Shown here: positions 1-11,700 of the stretch, one piece after another
Layout of the letters: each line of letters begins with the position of its first letter
Position numbering within the stretch: the first letter of the stretch is position 1
Source of the DNA: Talpa occidentalis
Taxonomy: Eukaryota > Chordata > Mammalia > Eulipotyphla > Talpidae
Assembly: GCF_014898055.3 (NCBI RefSeq)
Contig: NW_023601433.1
Span: 15,238,141 to 15,302,140 of the forward strand
Reading direction: 5' to 3'
DNA: 64,000 bases
Notes under the pieces: generated by a model
The model's input: only the letters and a program-made list of their open reading frames with translations
Database searches by the model: none
What the model was told of the DNA's origin: nothing
Made by a program: the position numbers and the translations under genes

Positions 1-325
1 TGGCCAGGGTCATGGCCTTGAGCTTGCTTCTGACCAGCTTCACCACCATGCTCTTCTGTAGGGGTGTCGAGCGACAGCAAAGGACTGACCGGCACTGCTT
101 GGCCAAGAAGAGAAATTTGTCCTCCAGGTTTTTTTCCAGGGCATAAGCCAGACTTCTCCCGTCGATCACAAGGCTGGGGCTGGGGCCGGAGGAGGTGGTG
201 GCAGAGTTCGGGCAGATTGGGGAGAAGCCCACGCTCACATTTCCTGTGGTCTTCTCAGGGGTGCTGCGGAGGTTTCTGGACTGCACGTAGTGTAGGCACT
301 GATCCAGCAGGGCGGCACAGGCCTC
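1..325 (-). CDS. ATP10A: ATP10A exon 14 (partial, cut by window edge)
   Basis: The exon opens after an acceptor reading TTCCTTCCAG (about 326-335) and runs in frame to the window edge: 108 codons plus one base. It starts [18 protein letters not shown] variable Ser/Pro-rich loop follows. Then come the conserved P-domain pieces [35 protein letters not shown] and [18 protein letters not shown]. The next residues in the family would be IGDGAND, the Mg-binding hinge of P-type ATPases, which lies just outside the window. Because the sequence stops here, the true 3' end of the exon cannot be given. The start is phase 0, matching the exon 13 end. Confidence 0.93.
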
Positions 326-3300
326 CTGGAAGGAACAGGAGTGGATGCTGTGGATTACTTGGCCATGCTGCAGGCCAGATGACCCTCCTCACCTCATCTG
401 GGACTGACTGGCTCCAGGGCACCAGGCTGCAGGTGCTAACCAGAAGGGCTCCTTCTTAACTCCAGGAGCTTAGCTAAAAAGGACAACCTTTCGTATGGAA
501 GAGCATGATCTTCTATAAGACTCTACCACCAAGTCTATAGTGTTGAGGTTGAGCTGGATTGTGTTCACTTGTGTTCATCTCCAACTCAACCTGCAATTAT
601 AGCATGAAAATAGCCAAAGACTTACCTAAAAACACGGGCAAGGTTGTGTTTGAGTAAAACTTTCATATAGAAATAGATGATGGGTTGAATTTAAGTCAGG
701 GGCTACAATTTGCTGACCCCATCATATAAAAATTGACCAGTTCCATCTACCAATGGGATCAAATTGATCCATCGGTCAGCAACACAACAGAATACACATC
801 CTTTTCAGCGACAATTAAATGTTCACAAAGACAGACTACAGGGCCTCCCTGGCACAAGGGGTTAAGTTGCAGCACTATGAAGCTATCCACAGCCACTGCA
901 GCACAATTCGATCCCTGGCCAGGGAGCTATCCACATGGCACAACAGACCTCTCCTGTCTGGCCCGCTGCTCCCCTCAGCAGTGTATTTCAGTAGATCCGC
1001 CTGTTCTGCTTCTCACTCTGCCTCTGGTGAATCTGCTCACGCATCCCCCTCTGTACCTCTGACCCAGTTCTTGTATGCATAAATAAATGAATCTTTTAAA
1101 AAAAAAGATAGACTACACCCTGTGTTGTTAAAAAAAAAATTTAAACAATTTTAAAAGAATTGATATCACAAAAAGCATATCCTATGACCATAATTACACT
1201 GGAAATCAGTAATAGAAAGACAACAGGAAAAATCCCAAACCCCTGGAATTTAAAGAAAGCACCACCAATTTCAAGGCATAAAAAAACCAAACCATAGTAA
1301 TCAAGACAGCATGGTATTGGTGAAGAGACAGATACATAGATCAATGGGACAGAACAGAAAATTTAGAAATAGACCCACACAAACATGGTGAATTGCTTTT
1401 CACAAAGGTGTAAAGACAATTTAATGGCAAAAGACAGACTTCCATCAAATGGTATCTGATTGATTGGACAGCCACATTGTAGAAAGATGACATAAACCTC
1501 GGACCTTAAACAAAACTCTATACAAAATGGATTGTGTCTAAAGGGGAGACATTAAACTATAACATGATTAGAGGAAAATATAAGAGGCAATTTCACAGTT
1601 AGGCATGTCTAAGGTGCCTAAAGCTTGACCTATAAAAACAAATTGATGAATTGGACACATCATCTAGACATGGAAATGTTTCAGGTGGGCGCTCATTGCA
1701 GGGATAAGAATTAGACCAGGGACTTACACAACGTAGAAACTCCTACACAGATGTGACTGGATGAAACCCTCCATGCCTGCTGGGGCACCCATGAGACAGC
1801 CACATGCTGAGAGTGTCAGTGCTGAATGGACCTTGTCCTGCTCACTTTCTAGGTATAAGTGACTTTATGAAAAGATTCTCTATGTCAAAATAAGGCAGGT
1901 AGAAATTTGCATCACATAAAAGCCCAATGTGCATTCCCTTGAAACTAAGAAAACCCAGCACATTACAGCAAATTCCACACCTTCCAAGGTAATGACAGGT
2001 GCATCCTAAGTGCCAGAAACACAACAGGTTCAAGCAGAGAGGCAGAGGGCAGTGGCTTTTCTTATAGCAGTTGCCTGGAAGGTTCCCTGGCAGCCTTCAC
2101 CTGAGTTCAGTCCTGGGGGTCAACCTGGCGTGGGGATGTCCCTGGCAGAAGAGCAAGGCCTCCTTGAAATCTGCCTACCTGGGATTCGGCATTCAGAGTG
2201 ATGACTTCATCCTCGTGATCCAGCAGTTTGCAGGCATAGGCAATATTAAGGGCTGTTTCCTGTTTGTCACCCGTGAGAACCCAGATCTGCAGGCCTGCTT
2301 GGCGCAACTTAGCAATGGTTTCAGGGACTCCATCCTGCAAGCGGTCCTCAATCCCAGTGGCACCTGGTCAAATGGACATCAGCTGGTGAGCCCCCTTCTC
2401 ACCACCCCCCACACCAACACCCCACAGACAGGTGCCGGCACGGCCTAAGATCTGCCTCCTGCTTGAGGTCTGCCCCATTTCTGAACAGGGGAGGACATGT
2501 TCAATAGTTCTCTAGACTCAACACATGAGGACAGAGTAGGGATAACTTGGAATCACCAAACATAACCTTTATGCCAACAACAAGCACCTCACATTTTTCT
2601 GAGGAACACACAGCTAACATAAATTTCTGGAAAACTTGTCACAAGTTTGTAGGGGGGTGGGAATAACCACATTCTGAAGGATGCAAAGATCTTAAAAATC
2701 ATCCATCCCACAAAAAGCTCTGGTGAATGACACAATATTCACTCTCAACAAGGCTCACTTACTGTCTCGGTGCAAACGGATCACAGAGGCCCTTATTTCA
2801 AGAAAACAACATTATGGGCCTCCTCGGTGGTGCAGCGGGTTGAGCACAGCACCATGAAGCTGTCTGCAGCCTCTGCAACACAGGTTCGATTCCTGGCCGG
2901 CCAGGGAGCTACCCACATGGCGCAGCAGACCTCTCCTGACCCTCCCGCGGCTCCCCTCAGCAGTGTTTTCCATCCGCCTGCCTGTTTCGCTCCCCACTCT
3001 GTCTCTGGTGAATTCTCCCACCTATCTGTGCCTCTGGCCTGTACCCCAGTTCTTGTATAAATAAATAAATCTTATAAAAAAATTACCCTGAAGATGCTTT
3101 CCCACAGACATAATGAATAAGGAGTGGGGTGGCTTCTCTCTAATAAGTCTTAGTATATTGAGGAAAATGTAACCTTCAATGTGGAAATGTACTCTCTAGG
3201 TGAGCAAGTTTTTTCCTGTCCTTAAGCTTCTCTCCCCACTGGAGACACCTCTCTTGCACTGTTTTGCATCCCTAACCCTAAGCTTATATTGAAACCCTAA

Positions 3301-5665
3301 TCCTGAGGGAAAAATATTAGAAAGGGGGCTTTGGGAGGTTATTATTTCAGAAGGGTGGAGCCCTCATCATGGAACTGGTGCCCTTCTGAGAGGAGACATA
3401 GATGGATGCTCTCTGGCCATCACATGTCAATATTGAAGGTGTGCAAACCAGGAAGTGTGTCATGTCAGAACCAAGGCTGGCATCTTGATGTCACACTTCA
3501 GCCTCCAGAGCTGTGAGAAGTGTCTGTGGGTGAAGCCACTAAGTCTGTGGTATTTGGTTATAGCAGCCCTAAATGACTAAGATAGGCCCCAGCTCAACTT
3601 CTAGGGTGGATGAGATGCAGGTGCAGGGAGGATGGAATAAATGTATAAAACACACAAAAAACAAGCCCACTATTTAAATATATCCTTCAACACATGTTCA
3701 CAAAGCACATACCTGTGTACCCTGCCCTGAGCTCAGGAAATGGAACATTACCCTGCCCCCAGGACCTCTTTCAGGGGCAAGTGACTGTCCTCTCTTTCCA
3801 TTTCATGAAACCTGTACTGTGCATTGGATGGGGCCTACCTCCCACCTGGCGAATGTACCGGAGGGTTAGTGGCAACCTGGGAACGGCCCAGGAAGGAGGA
3901 GAGCATGTTGCACCAGGCTTCCCTCTGTTCTAAAGCAGGAATCCCCACAGGAAGGAGCAGGCAGAGGTGTGGGGCTTCACAGCAACTTAGGAAGGAAGCC
4001 ACGTTATCCTCCAGGCACACCTTGAGCAAGTCCTTGACACCCAGCACCAGAGGGTGTCTCCCCTTCCCCAGTCCTCTGGCTCTGGCCCCAGGTCTCTGTT
4101 CTGCTGTCTTCACCATCCAACAGAGCTGACATCATTCAATGCATCCTAAGCATTTCATTACTTCTGCTGTGACATCGTCCCTGACATCCCAGAGGAAGAG
4201 GGAGGGCTTCCAGGCCAGCCCCCATGACTGCCTCCATGAGTTCCGAGTGCCTGGTTGGTACTCAAGGATAGTAATAATGATTATGGAGTCCTTATTAGCA
4301 TTGTAATGATGGCTTATCTTTATGGATTACTATTTGCCAAGCAAAATATTTCCCAGCATCCCTAGGACGTGAGCATGGCAAATCTCCCCACTGTACAGAT
4401 GTGGAAAGCAATAGAGAAGGAGGTGAGTTTGCAGGTAGGGGCCAGCCTTCCATGCCTGGCGTGGCTCATGTTCCAAATCTCCGCTCGGTTCTAATTCTTG
4501 GGGTATAACTCAGGAAGTTACCCTTCATTTGAAAGCAACTTCCTGCAGAAATGGCCTTGTGTCTCCCAACAATACTGCTCCACACAGCTTGCTCACAGGA
4601 GGCTAATTACCCAGCAGATGCAGATTGGTCTCCAGGCGAATGGCCGACTGAAAGAGAAGCTCCTCGCGGTTGTCCAGGGAGGATTCTGCTTCCAGGTGGT
4701 TTCGCAGCCAGCAGGCATACTCTTCTTTGCTCAGAACCTATGTGAGACACCTCAGTGAGCGCTGTACGGGGGCTGAGTGCCATGGTGACCCCACACACCC
4801 AGGAGGGGACACCCACTTACCCTCTTGGCGATACACAAGGTGCGCAGACCCTCCACTGCATACATGTTGAGGTAATTTTGAGTCTTGCTTCGTATTTTTT
4901 TTTGATGCCTCCCTCTGGCATCATCTAGGTTGAGAAGAAGCAGAAACACAATGAGTAAGAATAGAGCCCAGTGGGAAGCCCTGGGGCTATTCAAGAAACC
5001 CCAGACAGCTGTGCACAGTTCTTACTCTCTCTTTCTGTTTTTGGTTTGTTTTTTTTTTATTGGAGTAAAGCTGAGTGACTGTTGGATTTTATTTTTCATT
5101 TTTACTGATTTACCATAGAGATTTATACAACTATTCAAATTGCAGGGGTATGTCACACCTCTACAAAGGTATATACCACATGGGATCCACCACCAAAGAT
5201 CTAAACTACTCCTCACTACTCCCCAATAATGGACAACTCACTCTGGGGATCACCATTATGTTGTCAGAGTCTAAGAGTTACGGTCGAGTTTCATTAGTTT
5301 TTTTGCTTTATTTCTCTAAATCCTACACCTGAGTGAAAGCAGCTGGTATTTCTCTGTAGAAATAACTGCATATGCAATTTCAGCTCCTCTCCTTCCTTCT
5401 ACCCGGCGTCTAGGTTCGCCTTCCATGGACACAGGAGGAAGCTGAGGTCTCTAAGTAGTCAAACTGAGACAGAAAGTAGAATGGTGGCCGCCAGGGGCTA
5501 GGAACAGGGAAGGGGAGTTGCTCAGGGAACATCATTTCTGGTTTACAAGCTCTTGAGGCCTGTTGTCCAACAGTGAGAGTATTGAATCCTTCTGCCTCAG
5601 AGCTGTACAGTTAAAATGGTTAAGATGGTCAATTTTAACTTATGCATTTTTTTTTAATTTAAGAT

Positions 5666-5712
<47 letters not shown>

Positions 5713-8700
5713 TACAAGCACTGGGTAGTCAGAAGCACAGGAGGGTGAGAGAATTCACCAGAGCCAGAGCAGAGAACAGAACAGGCAGACTGACGAAATA
5801 CACTCCTAAGGCGAGCAGTGGGTGCAGCAGGAGAGGTCTGCGCGCCATGTGGGACCCTCGCCAGCAGCCGGGGATCTAACCTGCGCTGCAGAGGCTGCGG
5901 GCAGCTTTGCAACCTAACGCTCAACTGCTGCACCACTGGGGAGGCCCACTTATGCATTTTTTTAACCATAATTTGTAAAAGCTAAGAAATCAGCTGTCAG
6001 CCAGTAAGAATTCTCCAAACACCCACCCTTTCCACTGTTTTCTGCAGACACAGATGAGGAGCAGACTCTGCTTATTACTGAATGCTGGAAGAGCTGGCCG
6101 TGAGCCTCACCAGCTGTGGAATACATGGCAAGGTGACCCTCTCCTCCTTAATGCCACCCTTTTCTTGGGTCAACAGTTATGAGTGGGAAGCAGAAAGCAC
6201 TTAGAGTGTGTGCATTACAAGTATATGTTATAAGTGAGTGTATTTCAGGGCCACTGAAAAATAAGTGGCCCTCACCTTTCTGCCTCAGCTGCTGCCTGCA
6301 ATTAGAACAGGAGGCCAGAACTTGGCTGCAGTTCACTAAGCAGGAACGTCAGGAGCATGCTTGCACTGTGATTTACTCCAGCAACCTCCGTGCAGCGGTA
6401 TTCGGGAAACATCTGCTCCGCTAGATTTATTCCACGCAGTCACATTACTTGTCAATTTTCACATAAAATCCAAAGTAAAACTTAGCTGTTAGCTGAGGAA
6501 GAACCTCATCTAAATTTTTAAGAAGCTTATCCTGTTTTTGTCTGTTTTGTATTCCTCAGGGAAATAAGCATCTCACGAAACCAAACCTCACTAAGAGGGA
6601 TCTGGCATCCCTATGTCCAACCTATTATATGGAATTTTTTCTATTTATGACAAATTATTACTCAACAGAAAGTATAATTTCCATCCCCAAAACATACCTT
6701 ATCAGTAGTGTTGCCAGAGAAAACAGGAAATGCCCACATACACAGAGGACACACTTCTACTAAAAATCATAGTCTATCTGAAACATAACTGGATATTCAG
6801 TATATTTTGCTTGCTAAATCTGACAGCCCTGTGTGCCAGTGATGAGGCTTCTGGTCTGGGGAAGGCTGTTTACTCTCCAAGTTGCCTCAGCATAAAGTGG
6901 ACCTGGGAGAAACATTTACTTCCTAGACAGCACATGTTCCACAGAGAAGACAGATTTCCCATCTCCATCCCCCCAAGGGGCTGAAAATCTATGCCTGGGG
7001 GCAAACCCACCCTTTTTATATATAAAGCACAGGCATACATGCGGTATATAGACAGACACAGAGTATCTGTGGCATGGAAATTTCATAGGGGAGCAATTAG
7101 GAAAAAAAAAGTCTAAAAAGGCTCCTTAAGAAAAGTAAACATGGGGGGCGAGAGAGGGAGAAACACTACTCTGGATAACTTTGATTTAAGAAGTTAAATT
7201 TTTTGAAAAGGTGGCATTCCAGTCATCTTAATTTTGTTGACTGTTTACCCTGATGTTGTGATAACACTCTTAGGTCATGATAACACTATTCCAGATTCTG
7301 ATTGTTTGAGCAAAGACATCTAGCTGAGGGAGGCTGAATTAAAATATAGTAATGGGGTCTCCCTGGTGGCCCAGCATTATTACACTATCACCACTGTAGC
7401 ACGAGTTCGATCCCCAGCTAGGGAGATGACCCACATGGCGCAGCGGACCTCTCCTGTCTCACCCACTGCTCCCCTCAGCAGTGGATTTCAGTAGATCTGC
7501 TTGTTCTATTTCAGTAGATCTGCTTGTTCCCCCCTCTGTCTCTGGTGAATCCTCCCACCCCACCCCCTGCACCTCTGGCCTGTACCCCAGTTCTTCTATG
7601 CAAGAATAAATAAATAAATCTTTAAAAAATTAAACAAAATAATAGTAATAAGTACTTTGTTTCCCAGAGGGAGGAGGGAAGGGGCGTGATGCTGGATCAC
7701 CCATACTGTCAAGACAGAACTGAGAGGCCGCAGGCGCTGGCTCACTTTTCAGCCACAAAGGAAAGGTCCTGAGCTTTGAAGTCAGGAGTCCCGCTCTGAG
7801 CACTGACATCACGGTAAGAGGACCGTGAGACATCAAGAATTCCCCAGCTCCACCTAGTGTTCTGGAAGGGCACATCTGGCACACAGGGTTTTAAGGCAAG
7901 TTGTGACACTGAGGCTAAGGAGTTAACTTACTTTTAGACCCTAAAAGCACAAAGGAGAGGAAAAGAGCAACTTATCTAATCTTTTCCCTGAGACTTGCTT
8001 TTTCAGACATAGCAAAGCCTGAAGGTTTATTGACTCACCCTGAGCTGAGCGCCAAGGCCAGCTGGAGCTGGGTGATGTGGCTGCAGCAGAGGGTTCTACT
8101 GAAGACACGGGGCCCACCAGCAGAAATTTGGGATCTCCAGTTCCCAAAACCTATATAAGCTTATTTTCTTTCTTAATCAGGGTGGTAGGTGCGCATTTAT
8201 TCCCTATGTCCTTGCAAAACTCATGAGAAATAAATCTGACTTCTCTTCTCAAAACCCTGACGCCATTGTCTGAGGCATGCACACTGGGTAGGGAACCCAT
8301 ACTCAATAGCAATCGTGCAAAGCTGTTTTCAGGACACCACAGACACGGGAGGCTGTAGGGGTGAGGCAGTAGTGGCCATGGTGGGTGCCCTTCCAGCTGC
8401 CAGTAGCGCCCCCCCTACACACCACTTCTTTCCCTACAGGTGAGTTGTGCCCTAAGCATGGAAGAAGGGGTGACCAGGTTGACGAGTGGGGACTCAGGCC
8501 CTTCCTCTGCCCAGTCCCAGAAGCATTTGTCTCTGGAAAGAAGTGCAAGTCTTTCTAAACCCTGGGTTTCAAACTCCCCCTTTGCCAACCCAAACATTAC
8601 ATGGAACTCTAAAGCATAAAAAAAACAAGGTAGCATCACCCTGCCTCAAATTGGGGAAGAGGGCAGAGGGCAAGACACCACAGGCCCCACTTCCTGGGCT

Positions 8701-11700
8701 CTGGGCCCCCTCTGTGGTCTAAGACAGCTCCGGAAGAGGACTAGAAACTGTGGCCTGGGCGTCACGGCTGCCCCAGGTCCAGGCAATCAAAGGGCAAGAG
8801 GAAACGTCTAGTCTCACAGTCCTTAAACCACACTGTCTACGTTTAAATCCCGATGCTGGAGCTCGACCTCATTGCTCAGGGGGGAGTTCAGGCAGTGGAG
8901 TGCTCCTTCTCCTCCCCTCTCACCCTCCCCCCATCCAGGTCCTTCTGGCTCCTGATGCTCAACTCCCAAAGGCGGGACTCAGCCACCCTGGGGAAGTGCC
9001 ACAGTGTGAAGAGCAGGTCTCTGACTGCACTGCTTGAAAACAGACACGAAAACAAAACAAACCTTAGAATTCACACTGCAGAACTGAGGTTGGGGGGCGG
9101 TTCGAGCAAAGCTGGGAGGAGGGGTGTGAGCAAAGGGGGCGCAGGTGCAATGCAGGAGGGTGGACTATGGTGGAGCGCAGTGGCTGCTTCGTGTTGGAAC
9201 CCTAAAACCAAGTGTGGTAAAGCAATATTCCCTCAAAATAATTTATAATAAGAGAAAAAAAGATTTATGAAAGTCACTTTACTGGAGGGAAGATACTGGA
9301 GTGGGGGTTATTTTGCAGAATTTCCACCTGGAGCCGGGGGCTGTGTGGCCCAGAGGAGGGCAGGGGGCTACCTGAGGAGCAGGGCAGCAGGAGGTCCATG
9401 ACGACAGAGTCGGCGCCCTTGGTGTAGACGATGATCTCGTTGGTGAGCGGGTTACGGATCACCACCGACATCCTCTTGCGGATGGAGTCGAAGCCCAGCG
9501 TGTGCAGGAGCTCGAAGGTGAGGCGGCCCAGCCGCGGCAGCTCCACCGACACCTGGTCTGGCTGCCGGTCCACCAGCGCGCAGCTGTAGGCGCTGGCTGC
9601 ATACACCAGCGCCGCCTCATCGGGGCTCTCGGCCTCGTAAAACAGCTCCAGAGGCTTCTCCTTCACCTGCTCATTCTTGTGCCCTGGCTCCTGGGCGGGG
9701 AGCTTGGGTGCCCAGCTGTCCGAGCTGCTGTAGCCGTTGCTGGCGATCGCTGTGGCCGACTCTTCCAGGCGTTCCTCCAGCCTGAACAGCGAGGTGTCGG
9801 CTGACAGGGCGGACAGGATGCTGGACCCCGGCTTGTGCGCGGACTTGGTGGTCAGGTTGGTGATGCTGGTGCAGCCGGAGGTCAGGCGGCTGGGCGTGAA
9901 TCTCTTCAGGAAGTCTTCGATGGTCTTCACGGGGGACTTCAGCTCAAACCTCAGCTTATCCTGCAAGAGGAGCAGAGACAAATGAGGTGGGGCACCCAGG
10001 GACCACAAAACGGACAGCCACAGGGGCTCCTCCGCCTCCCCAGGGAGGGCTCCTGCACAGACTGCCCACTTCCCAGGTTTCCAGTCATGCACTGAAAGGG
10101 CAGCTAGAGCTCGCCTTTCTTTCCCGGAATCCAAAAGGCTTAAAGACGAGGCAATATCTGTGGTGCCTGCAAACTTACAGGTTATCGCCTCAACGCAGAA
10201 CTCCACTGTTGCAGAGTGGGTTAGAGAATCCGGCTTGTCTTTGCCTGGCACAAAAACCCCAGCTTTCTCTCCCCCTTCCCCCATTGAAAAACCACTTAAT
10301 TTCAAAAGATCAGTTTATACATTCTCTTGAATTATGTCTATAAATGATTTAAATAAGCATAACATTCCAAATCCCCAGAGAACCTTTGTAAACAAGTGGG
10401 AAGTGGAATACATAGAACAAAAATCAGGATCCATCTCATTAAATAAATTTTTTAAATCACAGCAAATTATATACCTTGTAATGAGAAATGAAAACCAAAA
10501 CCAAAGTTATGGACCCCCGTTAAAGTTTCTAAAGGCTCAATGATGGAGAAACAGAACATTATTTAGATGGGGGGCCACCCCAGTGGCACAGCGGTTGAGC
10601 GCTGGGCTGTGAAGCCGCCCACAGCCTCTGCAGTGCCTGTTCGATCCTCAGCCGCTGGCGAGGGTCCCACATGGCGCCCAGACCTCTCCTGGCACACCCG
10701 CTGCTCCCCTCAGCAGTGTACTTCGTCAGTCTGCCTGTTCTGCTCCCCGCTCTGGCTCTGGTGAATCCTCTCACCCCCACACCTCTGGCCTGTACCCCAG
10801 TTCTTGCATGCATAAATAAATCAATCTTTAAAAAAATAGATGGGTGCTAGTCAATAATGCTGGTATACTTGTTTTGATTTTCTGTTAGAGAATGGGCTTG
10901 ACGTAAATGTTGAAATATTCTAAACACTGAATTACAATTATCTTTAAATCTCAGTGATTTTGTCCTTGCCCAAAATATTAAATTGCAGTAATAATCTCCA
11001 GAGAAACCCGGTGTTGGCAAGGCAACACAGCTTTGACAAAGGTGCTTTTTCTTTATTCCTGCAATGACTTGTGTATCCAGACAGGAGGTTTAGGTGGGCA
11101 TGCTGGTACATTTGATAGCTCCAGACACCCTCAAAGGTGGTGCTCACCAATATGTGGGGGCAGAAATGCATCCAGAGGGGGCCTCCTTGGTGGGTCAAAG
11201 GGTTAAGCACAGCACTGTGAAGCTTTCCACAGCCTCTGCAGCACGAGTTTGATCCCCGGCCAGGGAGCTACCCACATGGCACAGCAGACCTCTCCTGTCT
11301 CCCCGCTGCTCCCCTCAGCAGTGTATTTCAGTCAGTCTGCCTGTTCTGTTCCCCACTCTGTCTCTGGTGAATCCTCTCACCCCCCACACCTCTGGCCTGT
11401 GCCCCAGTTCTTGTATGCATGAATAAATAAATAATCCTTAAAAAAGAGAGAGAGAGAGAAATGCATCCAGAGATGTGTGTGTGTGTGTGTGTGTGTGTTT
11501 GTAGTCTGGTGGGGGCATGATTAAATACTCTGCTACCAGCATGGACCTCGCTGCAGGTGGAGCCTAGAGAGGGTGTACACTAGAACCTAGACCCCTCCAG
11601 GGATGTGCCCCAGAGACTGAAGGCAGGCTGGTGGAAGAGCCCACAGGCCAGACAGACATGCAGAGGAGCTGAGAGCTAACCTCAGCAGAAGCAGCTCTGC

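Larger units (their letters stand above)
326..2178 (-). other. Intron 13 of ATP10A
   Basis: Bounded by donor GTAGGC after exon 13 and acceptor TTCCAG before exon 14. It holds one plus-strand SINE (841-1106) and an old plus-strand L1 ORF2 fragment (about 1141-1680). The rest (326-828 and about 1690-2178) shows nothing I can name. Confidence 0.85.
2364..4610 (-). other. Intron 12 of ATP10A
   Basis: Donor GTAATT after exon 12, acceptor ACCAG before exon 13. It contains a plus-strand SINE (2816-3082), an MLT1-type LTR (about 3250-3583) and a MIR fragment (about 4262-4440). In 2372-2815 and 3590-4260 I see only unclassified intronic sequence. Confidence 0.85.
4925..9371 (-). other. Intron 10 of ATP10A
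   Basis: Donor GTAGCC, acceptor CCTAG. It contains an antisense-to-window SINE (5656-5947) with a long TTTA run and a plus-strand SINE (7354-7627). I cannot name anything in 4935-5640, 5965-7340 or 7640-9371. The segment 5040-5350 is AT-rich and may be an old L1 3' remnant. Confidence 0.85.
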
